From assembly GCF_001544875.2 (NCBI RefSeq), contig NZ_FCOA02000043.1, forward strand, positions 1 to 51,532: a stretch of DNA of 51,532 bases, in the 5' to 3' direction. Below are positions 24,042 through 31,972 of the stretch, in pieces. Numbering within the stretch: the stretch's first letter is position 1; the number at the start of each line of letters is the position of its first letter. The DNA is from Caballeronia hypogeia. GTDB lineage: Bacteria; Pseudomonadota; Gammaproteobacteria; Burkholderiales; Burkholderiaceae. Position numbers and translations under genes: made by a program. The notes beneath the pieces are model-generated. The model was not told where the DNA came from and ran no database searches. It worked only from the letters and a program-made list of their open reading frames with translations.

Positions 24042-24929
24042 ATGTTGTTCAGCGACGAGATCAACACGTTCCTGGCCGTCGTGCGCTCGGGTAGCCTGTT
24101 GCAAGCTGCAGAAATCGTCGGCGCGACGCAATCGACCGTGTCTTACCGCATTCAATCGCTCGAGCGGCGCATCGGCCATCCGCTGCTGCTGCGCTCGCGC
24201 GGATCGCGCGGCATTTCGCTGACGACACAAGGTGAGCGCTTCCTCGATATCGCCGAGCGCTGGTGCATGCTGGAAATCGAAGCCGAGCAGTTAAAGGCGA
24301 GCACCGAGCGCCATCTGGCGATCGGTGCAGTGGATGCTGTCGCGATTCATGTCTTGCCGCCGTTTCTGACGGCACTATCGGACCAGCAGCCGCCAATTCG
24401 GCTTCATCTGGAAAGCAGCCGCTACTTTCAGCTTTTCAACCGCGTGGCGTCGGGGCATCTGGACGTCGCGTTCACGCTGACGTCCGCCGATCACGTTGAT
24501 CTCACTTCCACGGCAATTCGCGATTACTCGATGGTCATCGCGTATGCGGGTGAGCGGCAGCTGGATGAAAAGGTCGACCTGACGGATCTTGATCCATCGC
24601 GCGAGATTTACCTGCCATGGTCTTCCACATTCGATTTGTGGCGCTCGCGGCGTGGGCTATCCAGAATCACCACGACTGTCGACAAGGGACACATGCTCGC
24701 GCCCATCCTGCGCAACGGTGCCTGGGCGGTCGTCGCCAGTTTCCTCGCGCCGTCGTTGCAGGCGAATACGGGCTGCACCATCCATGGTATTGCGCTAGAT
24801 GCCCCTGGCCCCGTCACGCTGTACAAGATTGCCCGCAAAGACGACAACGCTGTACAAGCACGACAGCAAAGACTGGTCGATGCCGCGCTGGAAACCTTGC
24901 GTCCGGTTGCGGGATTGGATCGACGATAA
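24042..24929 (+). CDS. LysR-family transcriptional regulator
   Basis: 295 residues. The helix-turn-helix FLAVVRSGSLLQAAEIVGAT plus QSTVSYRIQSLERRIGHPLL is clear, followed by SRGISLTTQGERFLDIAERW and a PBP2-like domain with IHVLPPFLTALSDQQPPIRL. It is divergent from the MFS/FAD operon and presumably its regulator. The co-inducer is unknown. Confidence 0.92.
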   Translation: MLFSDEINTFLAVVRSGSLLQAAEIVGATQSTVSYRIQSLERRIGHPLLLRSRGSRGISLTTQGERFLDIAERWCMLEIEAEQLKASTERHLAIGAVDAVAIHVLPPFLTALSDQQPPIRLHLESSRYFQLFNRVASGHLDVAFTLTSADHVDLTSTAIRDYSMVIAYAGERQLDEKVDLTDLDPSREIYLPWSSTFDLWRSRRGLSRITTTVDKGHMLAPILRNGAWAVVASFLAPSLQANTGCTIHGIALDAPGPVTLYKIARKDDNAVQARQQRLVDAALETLRPVAGLDRR

Positions 24930-25163
24930 TGCGAGGCATGTCTCCGACGTGGGTCGGCAGTATGCCCCAACCGGCCGTAAGCGCAGCGAGGCGTTCAATC
25001 GCTTTGTCGACCCTAGACGCGAGGCAAGCCGGCTTTCCAAAACGAGCGTGAGCAGGGTTCAAGGGGGCAAGGTCCGCGGAAGGACCGGCCACAGCAATCG
25101 GAGAGGCGTCCTTCAGCCTTGCAGCATCGCCACGCGGATCCCGCCAATGCGGTCCCTCGCCGC

Positions 25164-25562
25164 TTACTTAATCAACCTCATCCCCGTGACCTTCGAGGCG
25201 GTCACGTCGAAAGTCGCTGTGTATTCGCACTCGGCAACGTGCCCTGACCGCTCGATCAGGCAGTCCGCAAAGTCTGCCTTAGCAGATGCGCCAAAAACAC
25301 GTAGTGCTTTTCGCACCGTGTCCGCACTTTCAACGACCAGTTCCTTGGTGCCGATCATCGAGTCGATAATGTCCTTGACCTGTTCGCGCTCAACGCCGTA
25401 GCAGCGACCCAGCACCCAAACGACCTCAACCAGTGCGACCTGCGACACGTACCCCGGTCGCTCAGCCGACAGGGATTCCATCACCGCCGTTGCCTTCTTC
25501 GATTGCACGGGGTCATCCTGAGCGAAGTAACGGACCAGCACATTCGTATCCAGTCCGATCAT
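25164..25562 (-). CDS. vapC: VapC-type PIN-domain toxin
   Basis: 132 residues. It is a PIN-domain ribonuclease with the acidic metal-site pattern: Asp in MIGLDTNVLVRY, Glu in QVALVEVVWVLG, Asp in KADFADCLIE, and a late Thr-x-Asp (CEYTATFDVTASK). VapC enzymes cut RNA, often initiator tRNA or rRNA. The target here is unknown. Its start overlaps the antitoxin stop (ATGA at 25559-25562), the standard coupled order antitoxin-toxin. Confidence 0.92.
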   Translation of the reverse strand: MIGLDTNVLVRYFAQDDPVQSKKATAVMESLSAERPGYVSQVALVEVVWVLGRCYGVEREQVKDIIDSMIGTKELVVESADTVRKALRVFGASAKADFADCLIERSGHVAECEYTATFDVTASKVTGMRLIK

Positions 25563-25804
25563 CGCGCGGAGGCTCCCTGCTCCGCGATGGCTGAATTCAT
25601 GTCCTCAATCGACACTGGTTGAGCGGGCTTCTTTACGACGCCCTTGAGTGCCGCGAGCGAGCGCGTCGCTGGATAGACTTCATACCGGCCCGTCGTTTCG
25701 TTAAAGCTGAATTCGATGCGGTCGCCGGATTCCAAGCCAAGCTGGTTGCGCACGTCCACCGGGATCGTGACCTGGCCCTTTGATGTGATGGTTGCTGATG
25801 TCAT
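25559..25804 (-). CDS. vapB: AbrB/SpoVT-type antitoxin
   Basis: 81 residues. The N-terminal swapped-hairpin DNA-binding domain reads TSATITSKGQVTIPVDVRNQ then LGLESGDRIEFSF, typical of AbrB-fold antitoxins. The C-terminal tail (KKPAQPVSIEDMNSAIAEQG) should wrap the VapC partner. It probably represses its own operon through the palindrome just upstream. Confidence 0.92.
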   Translation of the reverse strand: MTSATITSKGQVTIPVDVRNQLGLESGDRIEFSFNETTGRYEVYPATRSLAALKGVVKKPAQPVSIEDMNSAIAEQGASAR

Positions 25805-25820
25805 ATTCTCCCTCCGGTAT

Positions 25821-25840
25821 TCCTTACTTTAAGGTAAGGA
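25821..25840. promoter_or_regulatory. Near-palindromic operator of vapBC
   Basis: TCCTTACTTTAAGGTAAGGA is a near-perfect 20-base palindrome (two mismatched positions), 17 bases upstream of the vapB start. This is the expected place for an AbrB-type autorepression site. Confidence 0.65.
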
Positions 25841-25959
25841 GATGAGAAGCGCAAGTTAAGGGCCGCGCGATTTCACGGGTGAGAACGAGTAACCGTAGAC
25901 CAACCCTCTCGGCCGCCCTTCAGACCGACCTATCCTGATTTAGAGGACTGGATTTTAGA

Positions 25960-26215
25960 CAGTTAGTTGCGCTTCCTAAGACGCGGCCTTTTCGGTGATG
26001 AGTTGGTTCGGGCGAATCCGCCTGTCGGCGGATCGGGCTCTATTCGCTGCGCTCACCGGGCCTGGCGTCCCAGCCATTCGGTGACGATCCCTTTCGCAAA
26101 GTCAAAGACCCTGCCAGACGAACGTGCTAAGTGTGTATGTCCTTCAGTATGGTCCGCCGGCGTGTGCGCTACCTTTCAGATAGCGTGCCGCCAAGGCGCC
26201 GATCACAAATGGAGG
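25960..26215 (+). ncRNA. Candidate bridge RNA upstream of IS110 transposase
   Basis: The 5' non-coding region holds strong hairpins, for example ATCCGCC/GGCGGAT around TGTC (26016-26033) and CTCACCG...CGGTGA (26050-26085). IS110-group elements encode a bridge RNA in this place. Without known element ends I could not test guide matches. Confidence 0.35.
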
Positions 26216-26222
26216 CGAGATC

Positions 26223-27329
26223 ATGGAAAAGACGCTTTATGTCGGATTGGACGTGCACAAGGAGACGGTTTCAGTGACCGTCGCAGAAGAAGGCAGGGAC
26301 GGACCGGTTTATTTCCATGGAGCCATCTCAAATACACCCACCGACATCCGGAAGCTGGCTCGAAAGCTCGCACAGAACGGCGAGCGACTCGAATTCTGTT
26401 ATGAGGCCGGGTGCTGCGGATACACCATTCATCGCCAGCTTCAAGAACTCGGCCATGCTTGCATGGTGGTCGCGCCATCGCGCATACCGAAGCAGCCTGG
26501 GGAGCGCGTCAAGACTGATCGACGAGACTCGCTTAAGTTGGCCGTACTTCATCGGTCCGGTCAGCTTACTGCGGTGTGGGTGCCGGATAAGGCCCATGAG
26601 GCCATGCGTGATTTGGTGCGTGCGAGACTGGACGCCGTGGTTCAATTGTCCAGAGCGCGCCAGCAACTGCTGGCCTTCCTCCTCCGGCACGGCCGCAGCT
26701 ATGATGCCGGTAAACATTGGACGCAGCGACACCGAGCATGGCTGGCCGGGCAGACCTTCGTTGAGCCCGCTCATGCATTCGTCTTTCATGACTATGTCGA
26801 AGCGGTATGGGCCGCGCAGGACCGCCGCGACGCGCTCGTAAGACAGATTGCTTCGTTCCTGCCGCAGTGGTCCCTCGGATCGTTGGTCGAGGCATTGCGG
26901 GCGTTACGCGGCATGGAGCTGATCTCTGCCGCGACCTTCGTTGCCACAGTCGGCGATCTATCTCGGTTTGATACCCCTCAATTGCTGATGTCATATCTCG
27001 GCCTCGTTCCCTCGGAGCACTCCAGCGGTGATCGAATTCATCGAGGTGGTATCACCAAAACCGGCAACCGAGAGGCGCGGCGGATGTTGATCGAGGCAGC
27101 GTGGAGCTACAAGTACCCGGCGCGAGTCGCGAAGGAGAAGGCTGAAGTGTTGGTGCGCCTGCCAAAGCCAATTCGCGACATTGCATGGAAGGCGCAAGTG
27201 CGGCTTTGCGCGCGCTATCGACAGCTTCAGTCACGCGGCAAGAAACCCACCGTCGCGATCGCAGCGATCGCACGAGAACTGGTGGGATTCATTTGGGCTA
27301 TCGGGCAGGAGACCATCGCTGCCCAATAG
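26223..27329 (+). CDS. IS110-family transposase (DEDD recombinase)
   Basis: 368 residues with GGAGGCGAG before the ATG. The RuvC-like part has YVGLDVHKETVSVTVAEEGR, LEFCYEAGCCGYTIHRQL (Glu) and GERVKTDRRDSLKLAVL (Asp pair). The Transposase_20 part has RGMELISAATFVATVGDLSR, LLMSYLGLVPSEHSSGDRIH and GGITKTGNREARRMLIEAAW. It is only distantly like the IS1111 transposase in this window. It appears full length. Confidence 0.93.
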   Translation: MEKTLYVGLDVHKETVSVTVAEEGRDGPVYFHGAISNTPTDIRKLARKLAQNGERLEFCYEAGCCGYTIHRQLQELGHACMVVAPSRIPKQPGERVKTDRRDSLKLAVLHRSGQLTAVWVPDKAHEAMRDLVRARLDAVVQLSRARQQLLAFLLRHGRSYDAGKHWTQRHRAWLAGQTFVEPAHAFVFHDYVEAVWAAQDRRDALVRQIASFLPQWSLGSLVEALRALRGMELISAATFVATVGDLSRFDTPQLLMSYLGLVPSEHSSGDRIHRGGITKTGNREARRMLIEAAWSYKYPARVAKEKAEVLVRLPKPIRDIAWKAQVRLCARYRQLQSRGKKPTVAIAAIARELVGFIWAIGQETIAAQ

Positions 27330-27346
27330 CTCCTCATTTCCTCCGA

Positions 27347-27368
27347 CCGTTGGGGTCGGGGGTCAGGC
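27347..27368 (+). repeat. 22-bp inverted repeat, left arm
   Basis: CCGTTGGGGTCGGGGGTCAG followed by GC. Its reverse complement recurs with one base deleted at 27519-27539, enclosing 150 bases with no gene. Confidence 0.65.
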
Positions 27369-27518
27369 GTGCAGTCAAGGCAATTCTCGAGAAGCCCAAT
27401 GAGGCCGGAGTGCTTGACGTTCCGATGCCCGCGCTAAGTAAGAGATAAACCTGCGACGAAAAACGCTCGTGCGGTAACCAACCCGCGTATGGAAGTTTGA
27501 TCGACTGTCGCCATCGCG

Positions 27519-27539
27519 GCCTGACCCCCGACCCAACGG
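27519..27539 (-). repeat. Inverted repeat, right arm
   Basis: GCCTGACCCCCGACCCAACG plus G, complementary to 27347-27368 apart from one missing base. The pair could bound a small element or form a long cruciform between the IS110 and the plasmid-type block. Confidence 0.65.
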
Positions 27540-27831
27540 CCCTCTGATTTGAGGTACGACGCCATGCTACGCATGGCGGGGAAAGCTATTCAGAAAAGAC
27601 TTGCAAAAGGACATGGAATGGGCTCTGCCCCTGGCGCGCTGCAAGGGAAATGGCTTCGCCCTGGCCGCGGGGTATCCCCAAAATTTTTTCGATGAAGCGC
27701 TGAAAAAATCCCGGGTGATCCCCCTCCCCGCGTCCAGCCCTTGCAACTTGCCTCCCCGGTCGTCGCCCGACGGTCGTCGGGTGCATGTGCGCAACCCCAG
27801 CACATTCACCCCGAGACCTAAAGGAAAGACC

Positions 27832-28746
27832 ATGAAAGCCCAAACGAAGCCCCCTCTCCCCGACGTCTACAGCCGAGTGACGGACAAGATCATTGCCGAC
27901 CTCGAGCAAGGCGTCAGGCCATGGGTCAAGCCCTGGAAAGCCAGCAACGCCGGCGACCGGATCACCCTTCCCGTTCGTCATAACGGCATCCCCTATCAAG
28001 GCATCAACATTTTGCTTCTGTGGGGCGAGCAGCTCGAGAAAAGCTTCCGATCCCATCGTTGGATGACATTCAAGCAAGCGCAGGCGTTAGGCGCGAACGT
28101 CCGTAAAGGCGCGCATGGAACCCTCGTGGTCTACGCGAACAAAGTCACCAAGACCGAGACCGACGACCAAGGCGACGAGATCGAACGCGCGATCCCTTTA
28201 ATGAAGGGCTACACGGTGTTCAACGTCGACCAGATCGAGAACCTGCCTGCGGAATACCGTACCGAACCGGAGCCCGTCGAAAGCGAGCCCCTCGAGCTGA
28301 TCGAGCATGCAGAAGCTTTCTTTGCCCGGACGGGCGCTGTCATCCGTCACGGCGGAAACAAGGCCTACTACGCTCCCGCACAGGACATCGTGCAACTGCC
28401 CGTCCCCGAGTCATTCGACACGGCGCAAAGCTACGCCGCCACCAAGGCGCACGAGATTACCCACTGGACCAGCCACAAGACGCGCCTCGACCGCCAGCTA
28501 GGCAAGCGTTTCGGCGACGACGCCTACGCCGCCGAAGAACTAATCGCCGAGATGGGAGCCGCCTTTGTATGCGCGCAGTTGGGCCTCGCCCCTGAAGTCC
28601 GTGAAGACCACGCCGCGTACCTCGACCACTGGCTCAAGGTCCTGCAGGGCGACAAGAAGGCGATTTTCACGGCCGCGAGCCAAGCGCAAAAAGCCTGCGA
28701 GTTCCTGTTCTCACTGCAAGGTGAACAGGACCAAGAAGCAGCATAA
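27832..28746 (+). CDS. ardC: ArdC-type antirestriction protein (ssDNA-binding, zincin-like)
   Basis: 304 residues from the ATG at 27832 (AAAGGAAAG upstream). The N-terminal DUF1738-like ssDNA-binding domain runs from VYSRVTDKIIADLEQGVRPW through NILLLWGEQLEKSFRSHRWM and ANVRKGAHGTLVVYANK. The C-terminal metallopeptidase-like domain has HEITHWTSH (HExxH zinc motif, about residue 207) and a distal Glu in AEELIAEMGAAFV. ArdC proteins protect incoming single-stranded plasmid DNA from restriction. Lying on the leading side of the predicted oriT and pointing back toward it, the gene could be read off the transferred strand. Confidence 0.9.
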   Translation: MKAQTKPPLPDVYSRVTDKIIADLEQGVRPWVKPWKASNAGDRITLPVRHNGIPYQGINILLLWGEQLEKSFRSHRWMTFKQAQALGANVRKGAHGTLVVYANKVTKTETDDQGDEIERAIPLMKGYTVFNVDQIENLPAEYRTEPEPVESEPLELIEHAEAFFARTGAVIRHGGNKAYYAPAQDIVQLPVPESFDTAQSYAATKAHEITHWTSHKTRLDRQLGKRFGDDAYAAEELIAEMGAAFVCAQLGLAPEVREDHAAYLDHWLKVLQGDKKAIFTAASQAQKACEFLFSLQGEQDQEAA

Positions 28747-28817
28747 AGACATCGCCGAAAGCCTGGGCGCACCAGTCCAGGCCGAGGACCGCTTTTGGAA
28801 AATAAGGAGATGGACCC

Positions 28818-29249
28818 GTGAGCAACTTCACCGTTGTTTATGCCGTCAATGTCCCGCACTACGGCAGGACCCAAATTGAAGCGCCGACGGCGGCCGAAGC
28901 GATCGCCGTAGCCAAGCATCGAGACCCCGCGGAAATCTGCACCGAGCGCGACCGCAGCAGCGCCGCTTGCGCGCGCATTGTCTCAATCACTGACGATGAC
29001 GGCCGGAGCATTGCCGAGGGGGTCACCCTCGACGGGGCCTTTATGCGTTACGGCGGACGCGCCGCTTGGCTGCTCTGCGAGGCCTCGCCGGCAATGCTCG
29101 AAAGTCTGCAGAAAATGGTCGCGCGCTCCGACGATCTGCTACACGCGATCGCCTGCCCGAGCGGACGAAACGAACATTTGGTTGAACGGCTTTGCGCCGC
29201 ATGTCACGTTGCGAAAGCCGTGATTGCCGCGGCGAGCGGCAAGAACTGA
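28818..29249 (+). CDS. Hypothetical plasmid leading-region protein
   Basis: 143 residues from a GTG with AAGGAGA about 10 bases upstream, 71 bases after ardC on the same strand. It begins MSNFTVVYAVNVPHYGRTQI, followed by an Ala-rich helix (EAPTAAEAIAVAKHRDPAEI). The C-terminal half has Cys and His residues (CPSGRNEHLVERLCAACHVA). No family recognised. Position suggests a role early after transfer, but nothing in the sequence shows one. Confidence 0.7.
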   Translation: MSNFTVVYAVNVPHYGRTQIEAPTAAEAIAVAKHRDPAEICTERDRSSAACARIVSITDDDGRSIAEGVTLDGAFMRYGGRAAWLLCEASPAMLESLQKMVARSDDLLHAIACPSGRNEHLVERLCAACHVAKAVIAAASGKN

Positions 29250-29442
29250 CTACCCGCTTTCGCGAAAAACGTTTCGGCGTATTCGATGAGCTGCCGCGGC
29301 TCGGCGCCCGATTGATGCTCGTTTTCCGATCCCACACGGCACCCTTAATCTTCGTCCGCGCGACCCCGCACCCCACACAAAAGCAGGGATCAGACGATCA
29401 CGCTGTCGTCGCGAAAGGGACGGCGGTTTGCGGGTGCCGGCT

Positions 29443-29835
29443 CTACATCCCGGCCAGCTTGGCCCCCACAAAGCCGCCGACGGCGCCGGCGACGAAAGCA
29501 AACACAATCAGCATCAGCACGAACTGACGCGCCTTGCGTTCAAGCGCCGCATTCGCGGCAACGAGCCGAACCGCCCCTGTATTGAGTTGATTGCCAATTT
29601 GTGCGGCCGCATATCGACCGGCCTCAGCGAGCTTATCCGCGTTCTTGTCGATCACCGATTCGAAGTTGAGCCTGGCAGCCAGGAATGCTTTGCCGGCCGC
29701 GTCGGTTGTCGCCTGCTCGATTTTTCCGCTCAGCGCTTCGTCCGCCTGTTCGAAGCGCCGCACCAGCGCGTCCGCATCCTGCAGCAATTCGGCCATGAGC
29801 GCTTCCCGGGCCGTCGAGACATTGCCGCTACTCAT
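29443..29835 (-). CDS. stbC: StbC-like membrane protein
   Basis: 130 residues. A long charged helical N-terminal part (ALVRRFEQADEALSGKIEQA and following) is followed by one C-terminal transmembrane span with a Gly zipper (FVLMLIVFAFVAGAVGGFVG). It is the third gene of an operon with stbA and stbB, 11 bases after stbB. In R388 and related plasmids StbC is the least understood member. The assignment rests mainly on position and general build. Confidence 0.65.
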   Translation of the reverse strand: MSSGNVSTAREALMAELLQDADALVRRFEQADEALSGKIEQATTDAAGKAFLAARLNFESVIDKNADKLAEAGRYAAAQIGNQLNTGAVRLVAANAALERKARQFVLMLIVFAFVAGAVGGFVGAKLAGM

Positions 29836-29846
29836 GAGCGCTCCCG

Positions 29847-30551
29847 CTACTTGAATAAGACGCGGTAGACGTCGTCGAGATTCTTGTGCGCCGACTTCGC
29901 CAGCCGTTGCGCCGAAATCATGCTGACCGCGTGCGCCTTGGCGTCGTCGTCTTTGGCTTCGCGGAGCATCGCCCGGTAGTCCGTTTCATCCGCCACAATG
30001 TCCGAGACGGTCTTTTTCAGCGGCCGCAGCCGTTCAAAAATCTCGTTTCTAAACACCACCGCATCCGGGCGCAACGTGAAGCACTTGGTTGCGGCGTGCA
30101 AGCCAAACACCGTGCCGAACAAGCGTGGCACGTCGTTCACATCCTCGAGCTCGACCTTATTGAACACCACGCGGATTTTCTTCGGCGGCACGCCGAGGCC
30201 CCCCAATGTCTCGATGGTGCTTACCGTATCGGCCTGCTGCTTTTTTTCGCTGACCGTCGGCACGACGAAGTAGTCGAATTCCTCATGCGAGCCGTCGAAC
30301 TGCCCCATCTGCTTGATGAATTCCTCGACGTTGGAGGCACCCACGTCGACGATGGCAGACTCGAGCGTCATCAGGTCTTCTTGCAATCCGCCGTAGTCTT
30401 TGCCCTTCAACCGTTCGGCGTCGGTATCCGCCGAGCCCGCATTGATCGTTTCGACCTCGAACTTCGGTGCACGCATGCGCGGCGCAAGCAAGTTGTCCAC
30501 CAACGTGGTCTTGCCCGGATTTCCACTGAAGTTGATGACGGCGACTTTCAT
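29847..30551 (-). CDS. stbB: StbB plasmid-stability ATPase
   Basis: 234 residues, a P-loop protein of the ParA/MinD sort with the deviant Walker A motif NFSGNPGKTTLVDNLL (about 7-22), an acidic Walker B-like strand (ESAIVDVGASNVEEF) and FDYFVVPTVSEKKQQADTVS. In R388, StbB supports conjugation and counteracts StbA in plasmid positioning. The start overlaps the stbA stop in ATGA, with a perfect AAGGAG ribosome site inside the stbA end. Confidence 0.85.
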   Translation of the reverse strand: MKVAVINFSGNPGKTTLVDNLLAPRMRAPKFEVETINAGSADTDAERLKGKDYGGLQEDLMTLESAIVDVGASNVEEFIKQMGQFDGSHEEFDYFVVPTVSEKKQQADTVSTIETLGGLGVPPKKIRVVFNKVELEDVNDVPRLFGTVFGLHAATKCFTLRPDAVVFRNEIFERLRPLKKTVSDIVADETDYRAMLREAKDDDAKAHAVSMISAQRLAKSAHKNLDDVYRVLFK

Positions 30552-31024
30552 TTGCGGCTCCTTCGTTGCTGTTTAGCGAGGCGCTCGTAGCGCGCCAGCT
30601 TCTCGGCTTGTTGCACCGGATCGGGTTTCATCAAACGGTCAAGCGCCTGCATGGACATCGGTTCGCGCGACGGAGGGGTGTCCGGCGTCTTAGGGACCTC
30701 GTGGGTTTCCAGCGTTTGCGCGTCATCCGACACCGATTCACCCACTTGGGACGATGCAGGCAGGTCGACCGGCACCGCGCCGGCCGACGCAGTCTGCTGC
30801 CCCGCGGTTTGCGCGCGTTGCTTCTTTCGGTAGCGGTACAGATAGGTTTTGAGGGTCTGAAGGGTCAGGTCGAAACCGGCCCCGGTCAGCGCCTGATGGA
30901 TCGCGCGCAGTTGCACGCCGACAGCCAACCGCTTCTCGATTTCGGGCATCACGTCGCGCAGCCTCGCCGCTTTCGTGGTCGGCTCGGTGTCTCTGACGGC
31001 CTGCTTTGGGTCCAGCTTCGTCAT
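30548..31024 (-). CDS. stbA: StbA-like DNA-binding stability protein
   Basis: 158 residues from the ATG at 31024 (a GTG at 31033 is in frame). An N-terminal helix-turn-helix region reads RDVMPEIEKRLAVGVQLRAI then HQALTGAGFDLTLQTLKTYL, followed by the basic YRYRKKQR and a disordered Pro/Ser/Thr linker, ending in a charged helix (QQAEKLARYERLAKQQRRSR). R388 StbA binds tandem 9-bp repeats spaced to an 11-bp period upstream of its own operon and places plasmid copies for inheritance. 11-bp-phased repeats occur directly upstream of this gene (31057-31199), supporting the call. Confidence 0.82.
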   Translation of the reverse strand: MTKLDPKQAVRDTEPTTKAARLRDVMPEIEKRLAVGVQLRAIHQALTGAGFDLTLQTLKTYLYRYRKKQRAQTAGQQTASAGAVPVDLPASSQVGESVSDDAQTLETHEVPKTPDTPPSREPMSMQALDRLMKPDPVQQAEKLARYERLAKQQRRSRK

Positions 31025-31056
31025 GGCGCCCACTGTCGTCGGTGTCTTACCAGACT

Positions 31057-31199
31057 GTCTCTATGTTGTAGTCCAAACGTCTGTAGAATGCCAAACTTTT
31101 GACGTCGTCTTGTTTCCGTATCGCCTACATCGTGTTCTCTGCTTATCTCCCATATGTCTCTCGCATGTTCCCTGACTGTCACTTGGATGTTGCCTTTGT
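31057..31199. repeat. Thirteen 11-bp-phased GTY units upstream of stbA (candidate stbDR/centromere)
   Basis: Stepping by 11 bases from 31057, the units begin GTC, GTA, GTC, GCC, GAC, GTT, GCC, GTT, ATC, GTC, GTT, GTC, GTT. G is first in 12 of 13, and a pyrimidine is third in 12 of 13. Examples: GTCTCTATGTT (31057), GTCTCTCGCAT (31156), GTTCCCTGACT (31167). The body of each unit is diverged. Helical phasing in front of stbA fits cooperative StbA binding and operon autoregulation. Confidence 0.6.
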
Positions 31200-31267
31200 G
31201 CCCACGGCCTTCGGCCTAACCAGGGTGCACGCCCTTAACGCCTCAGAGATTCCGGTCCTTAACCGGC

Positions 31268-31316
31268 CCGAAATCTCGATACACATCACGCACCCCTATC
31301 GGGGTACCGAACCCCT
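31268..31316 (-). other. oriT: Candidate origin of transfer (MOBF type)
   Basis: On the minus strand a CCCC/GGGG hairpin (31293-31304) is followed by GGTGCGTGATGTGT, then ATCGAGATTT. I compare this with the R388 nic region as I recall it (hairpin, GGTGCGTATTGTCT, nic, ATAGCCCAGATTT): same order, a close GGTGCGT and AGATTT match. By analogy the nic would fall between 31281 and 31280 on the minus strand. It lies between stbA and the trwA-like gene, where R388 has its oriT. The nick site is inferred. Confidence 0.55.
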
Positions 31317-31365
31317 GATAAATCGGGCCTCGCAGCGCATGGGCAGCGAAAAAAGTCATTAGATT

Positions 31366-31415
31366 TTCAATAGGAATTGGCCGCTCAGCCGCTTCAATGC
31401 TACATTCATATTGAA
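31366..31415. promoter_or_regulatory. Promoter-proximal repeats before the trwA-like gene
   Basis: TTCAAT occurs at 31366 and 31393, and its complement ATTGAA at 31410-31415, in an AT-rich stretch just before the trwA-like start. TrwA proteins bind next to oriT and repress their own operon, so these may be its sites. No firm -35/-10 was identified. Confidence 0.4.
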
Positions 31416-31837
31416 TGAAGAATCATCATAAGCGGCAAGCACCGATGAGCGATGGAAAATCCATTTCCGTTTGGTACACGGAAGACGAGCGCAGCCACCT
31501 TGAGGAGGCAGCGGCGGCCGCCGGCTATCAGCACTTGTCCAAGTACATCCGTGACCGGTCGCTCGATCGCGGCCATCAGATAGCCGCCCACGACAGCGTC
31601 GAGATGTGGGCCGAGCGGCAGGAGCTGGCCGGTCGCCTGGCTGAGATTGAACGCAGCCAGAAAAGTGCGCAAGCACTCCTGGCGATCCTCGTTTTTCTCG
31701 CTCATCAAAAGGCAACGACGGGCGAGCTCAACGAATTGGTGCTCGCGTGCGAGAAAGCCGGCGTGCCCGCTGATTTGCTTGCAGGGTCGTTGCCTGACAT
31801 GGCCGCGCTGCTTGATCGCTTGGCGGAGGATGCGTAG
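31415..31837 (+). CDS. trwA: TrwA/MobC-like relaxosome accessory protein
   Basis: 140 residues from ATG 31415 (ATG 31445, giving MSDGKSISVWYTEDERSHLE, is an equally good start). The N-terminal part looks like a ribbon-helix-helix: a beta strand KSISVWYT, then ERSHLEEAAAAAGYQHLSKY and IRDRSL. The rest is helical with a Leu-rich tail (GSLPDMAALLDRLAED). In MOBF plasmids a small RHH protein binds oriT, helps the relaxase nick and regulates the operon. Gene order trwA-trwB-trwC matches R388. No long identity with TrwA is claimed. Confidence 0.72.
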   Translation: MKNHHKRQAPMSDGKSISVWYTEDERSHLEEAAAAAGYQHLSKYIRDRSLDRGHQIAAHDSVEMWAERQELAGRLAEIERSQKSAQALLAILVFLAHQKATTGELNELVLACEKAGVPADLLAGSLPDMAALLDRLAEDA

Positions 31838-31972
31838 TCCGTTGGTCGTCCACGATGACCGCCGGGATAAATTCGGACTGCCCTTGTCGTCATCCAGCAT
31901 GAGGCGGCGACGTAGGCAAGTGATCCAGCTAACACGCCGCGGGTGTGAATCACCGCAACGCGGTCGCTGATT

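Larger units (their letters stand above)
25947..27345 (+). mobile_element. IS110-group element (ends uncertain)
   Basis: An IS110 transposase gene is preceded by about 280 bases of structured non-coding DNA and followed by little of its own, the layout of the IS110 group proper, in contrast to the IS1111 element at 15234. I could not fix either end. CTGATTTAGAGG (25935-25946) and CTGATTTGAGG (27544-27554) flank the region in the same orientation, but their meaning is unclear. Confidence 0.45.

Noticed and set aside
24799..25401. 200-residue plus-strand frame after the second LysR gene
   Set aside because: It overlaps lysR and is antisense to vapC, with shadow-like composition.
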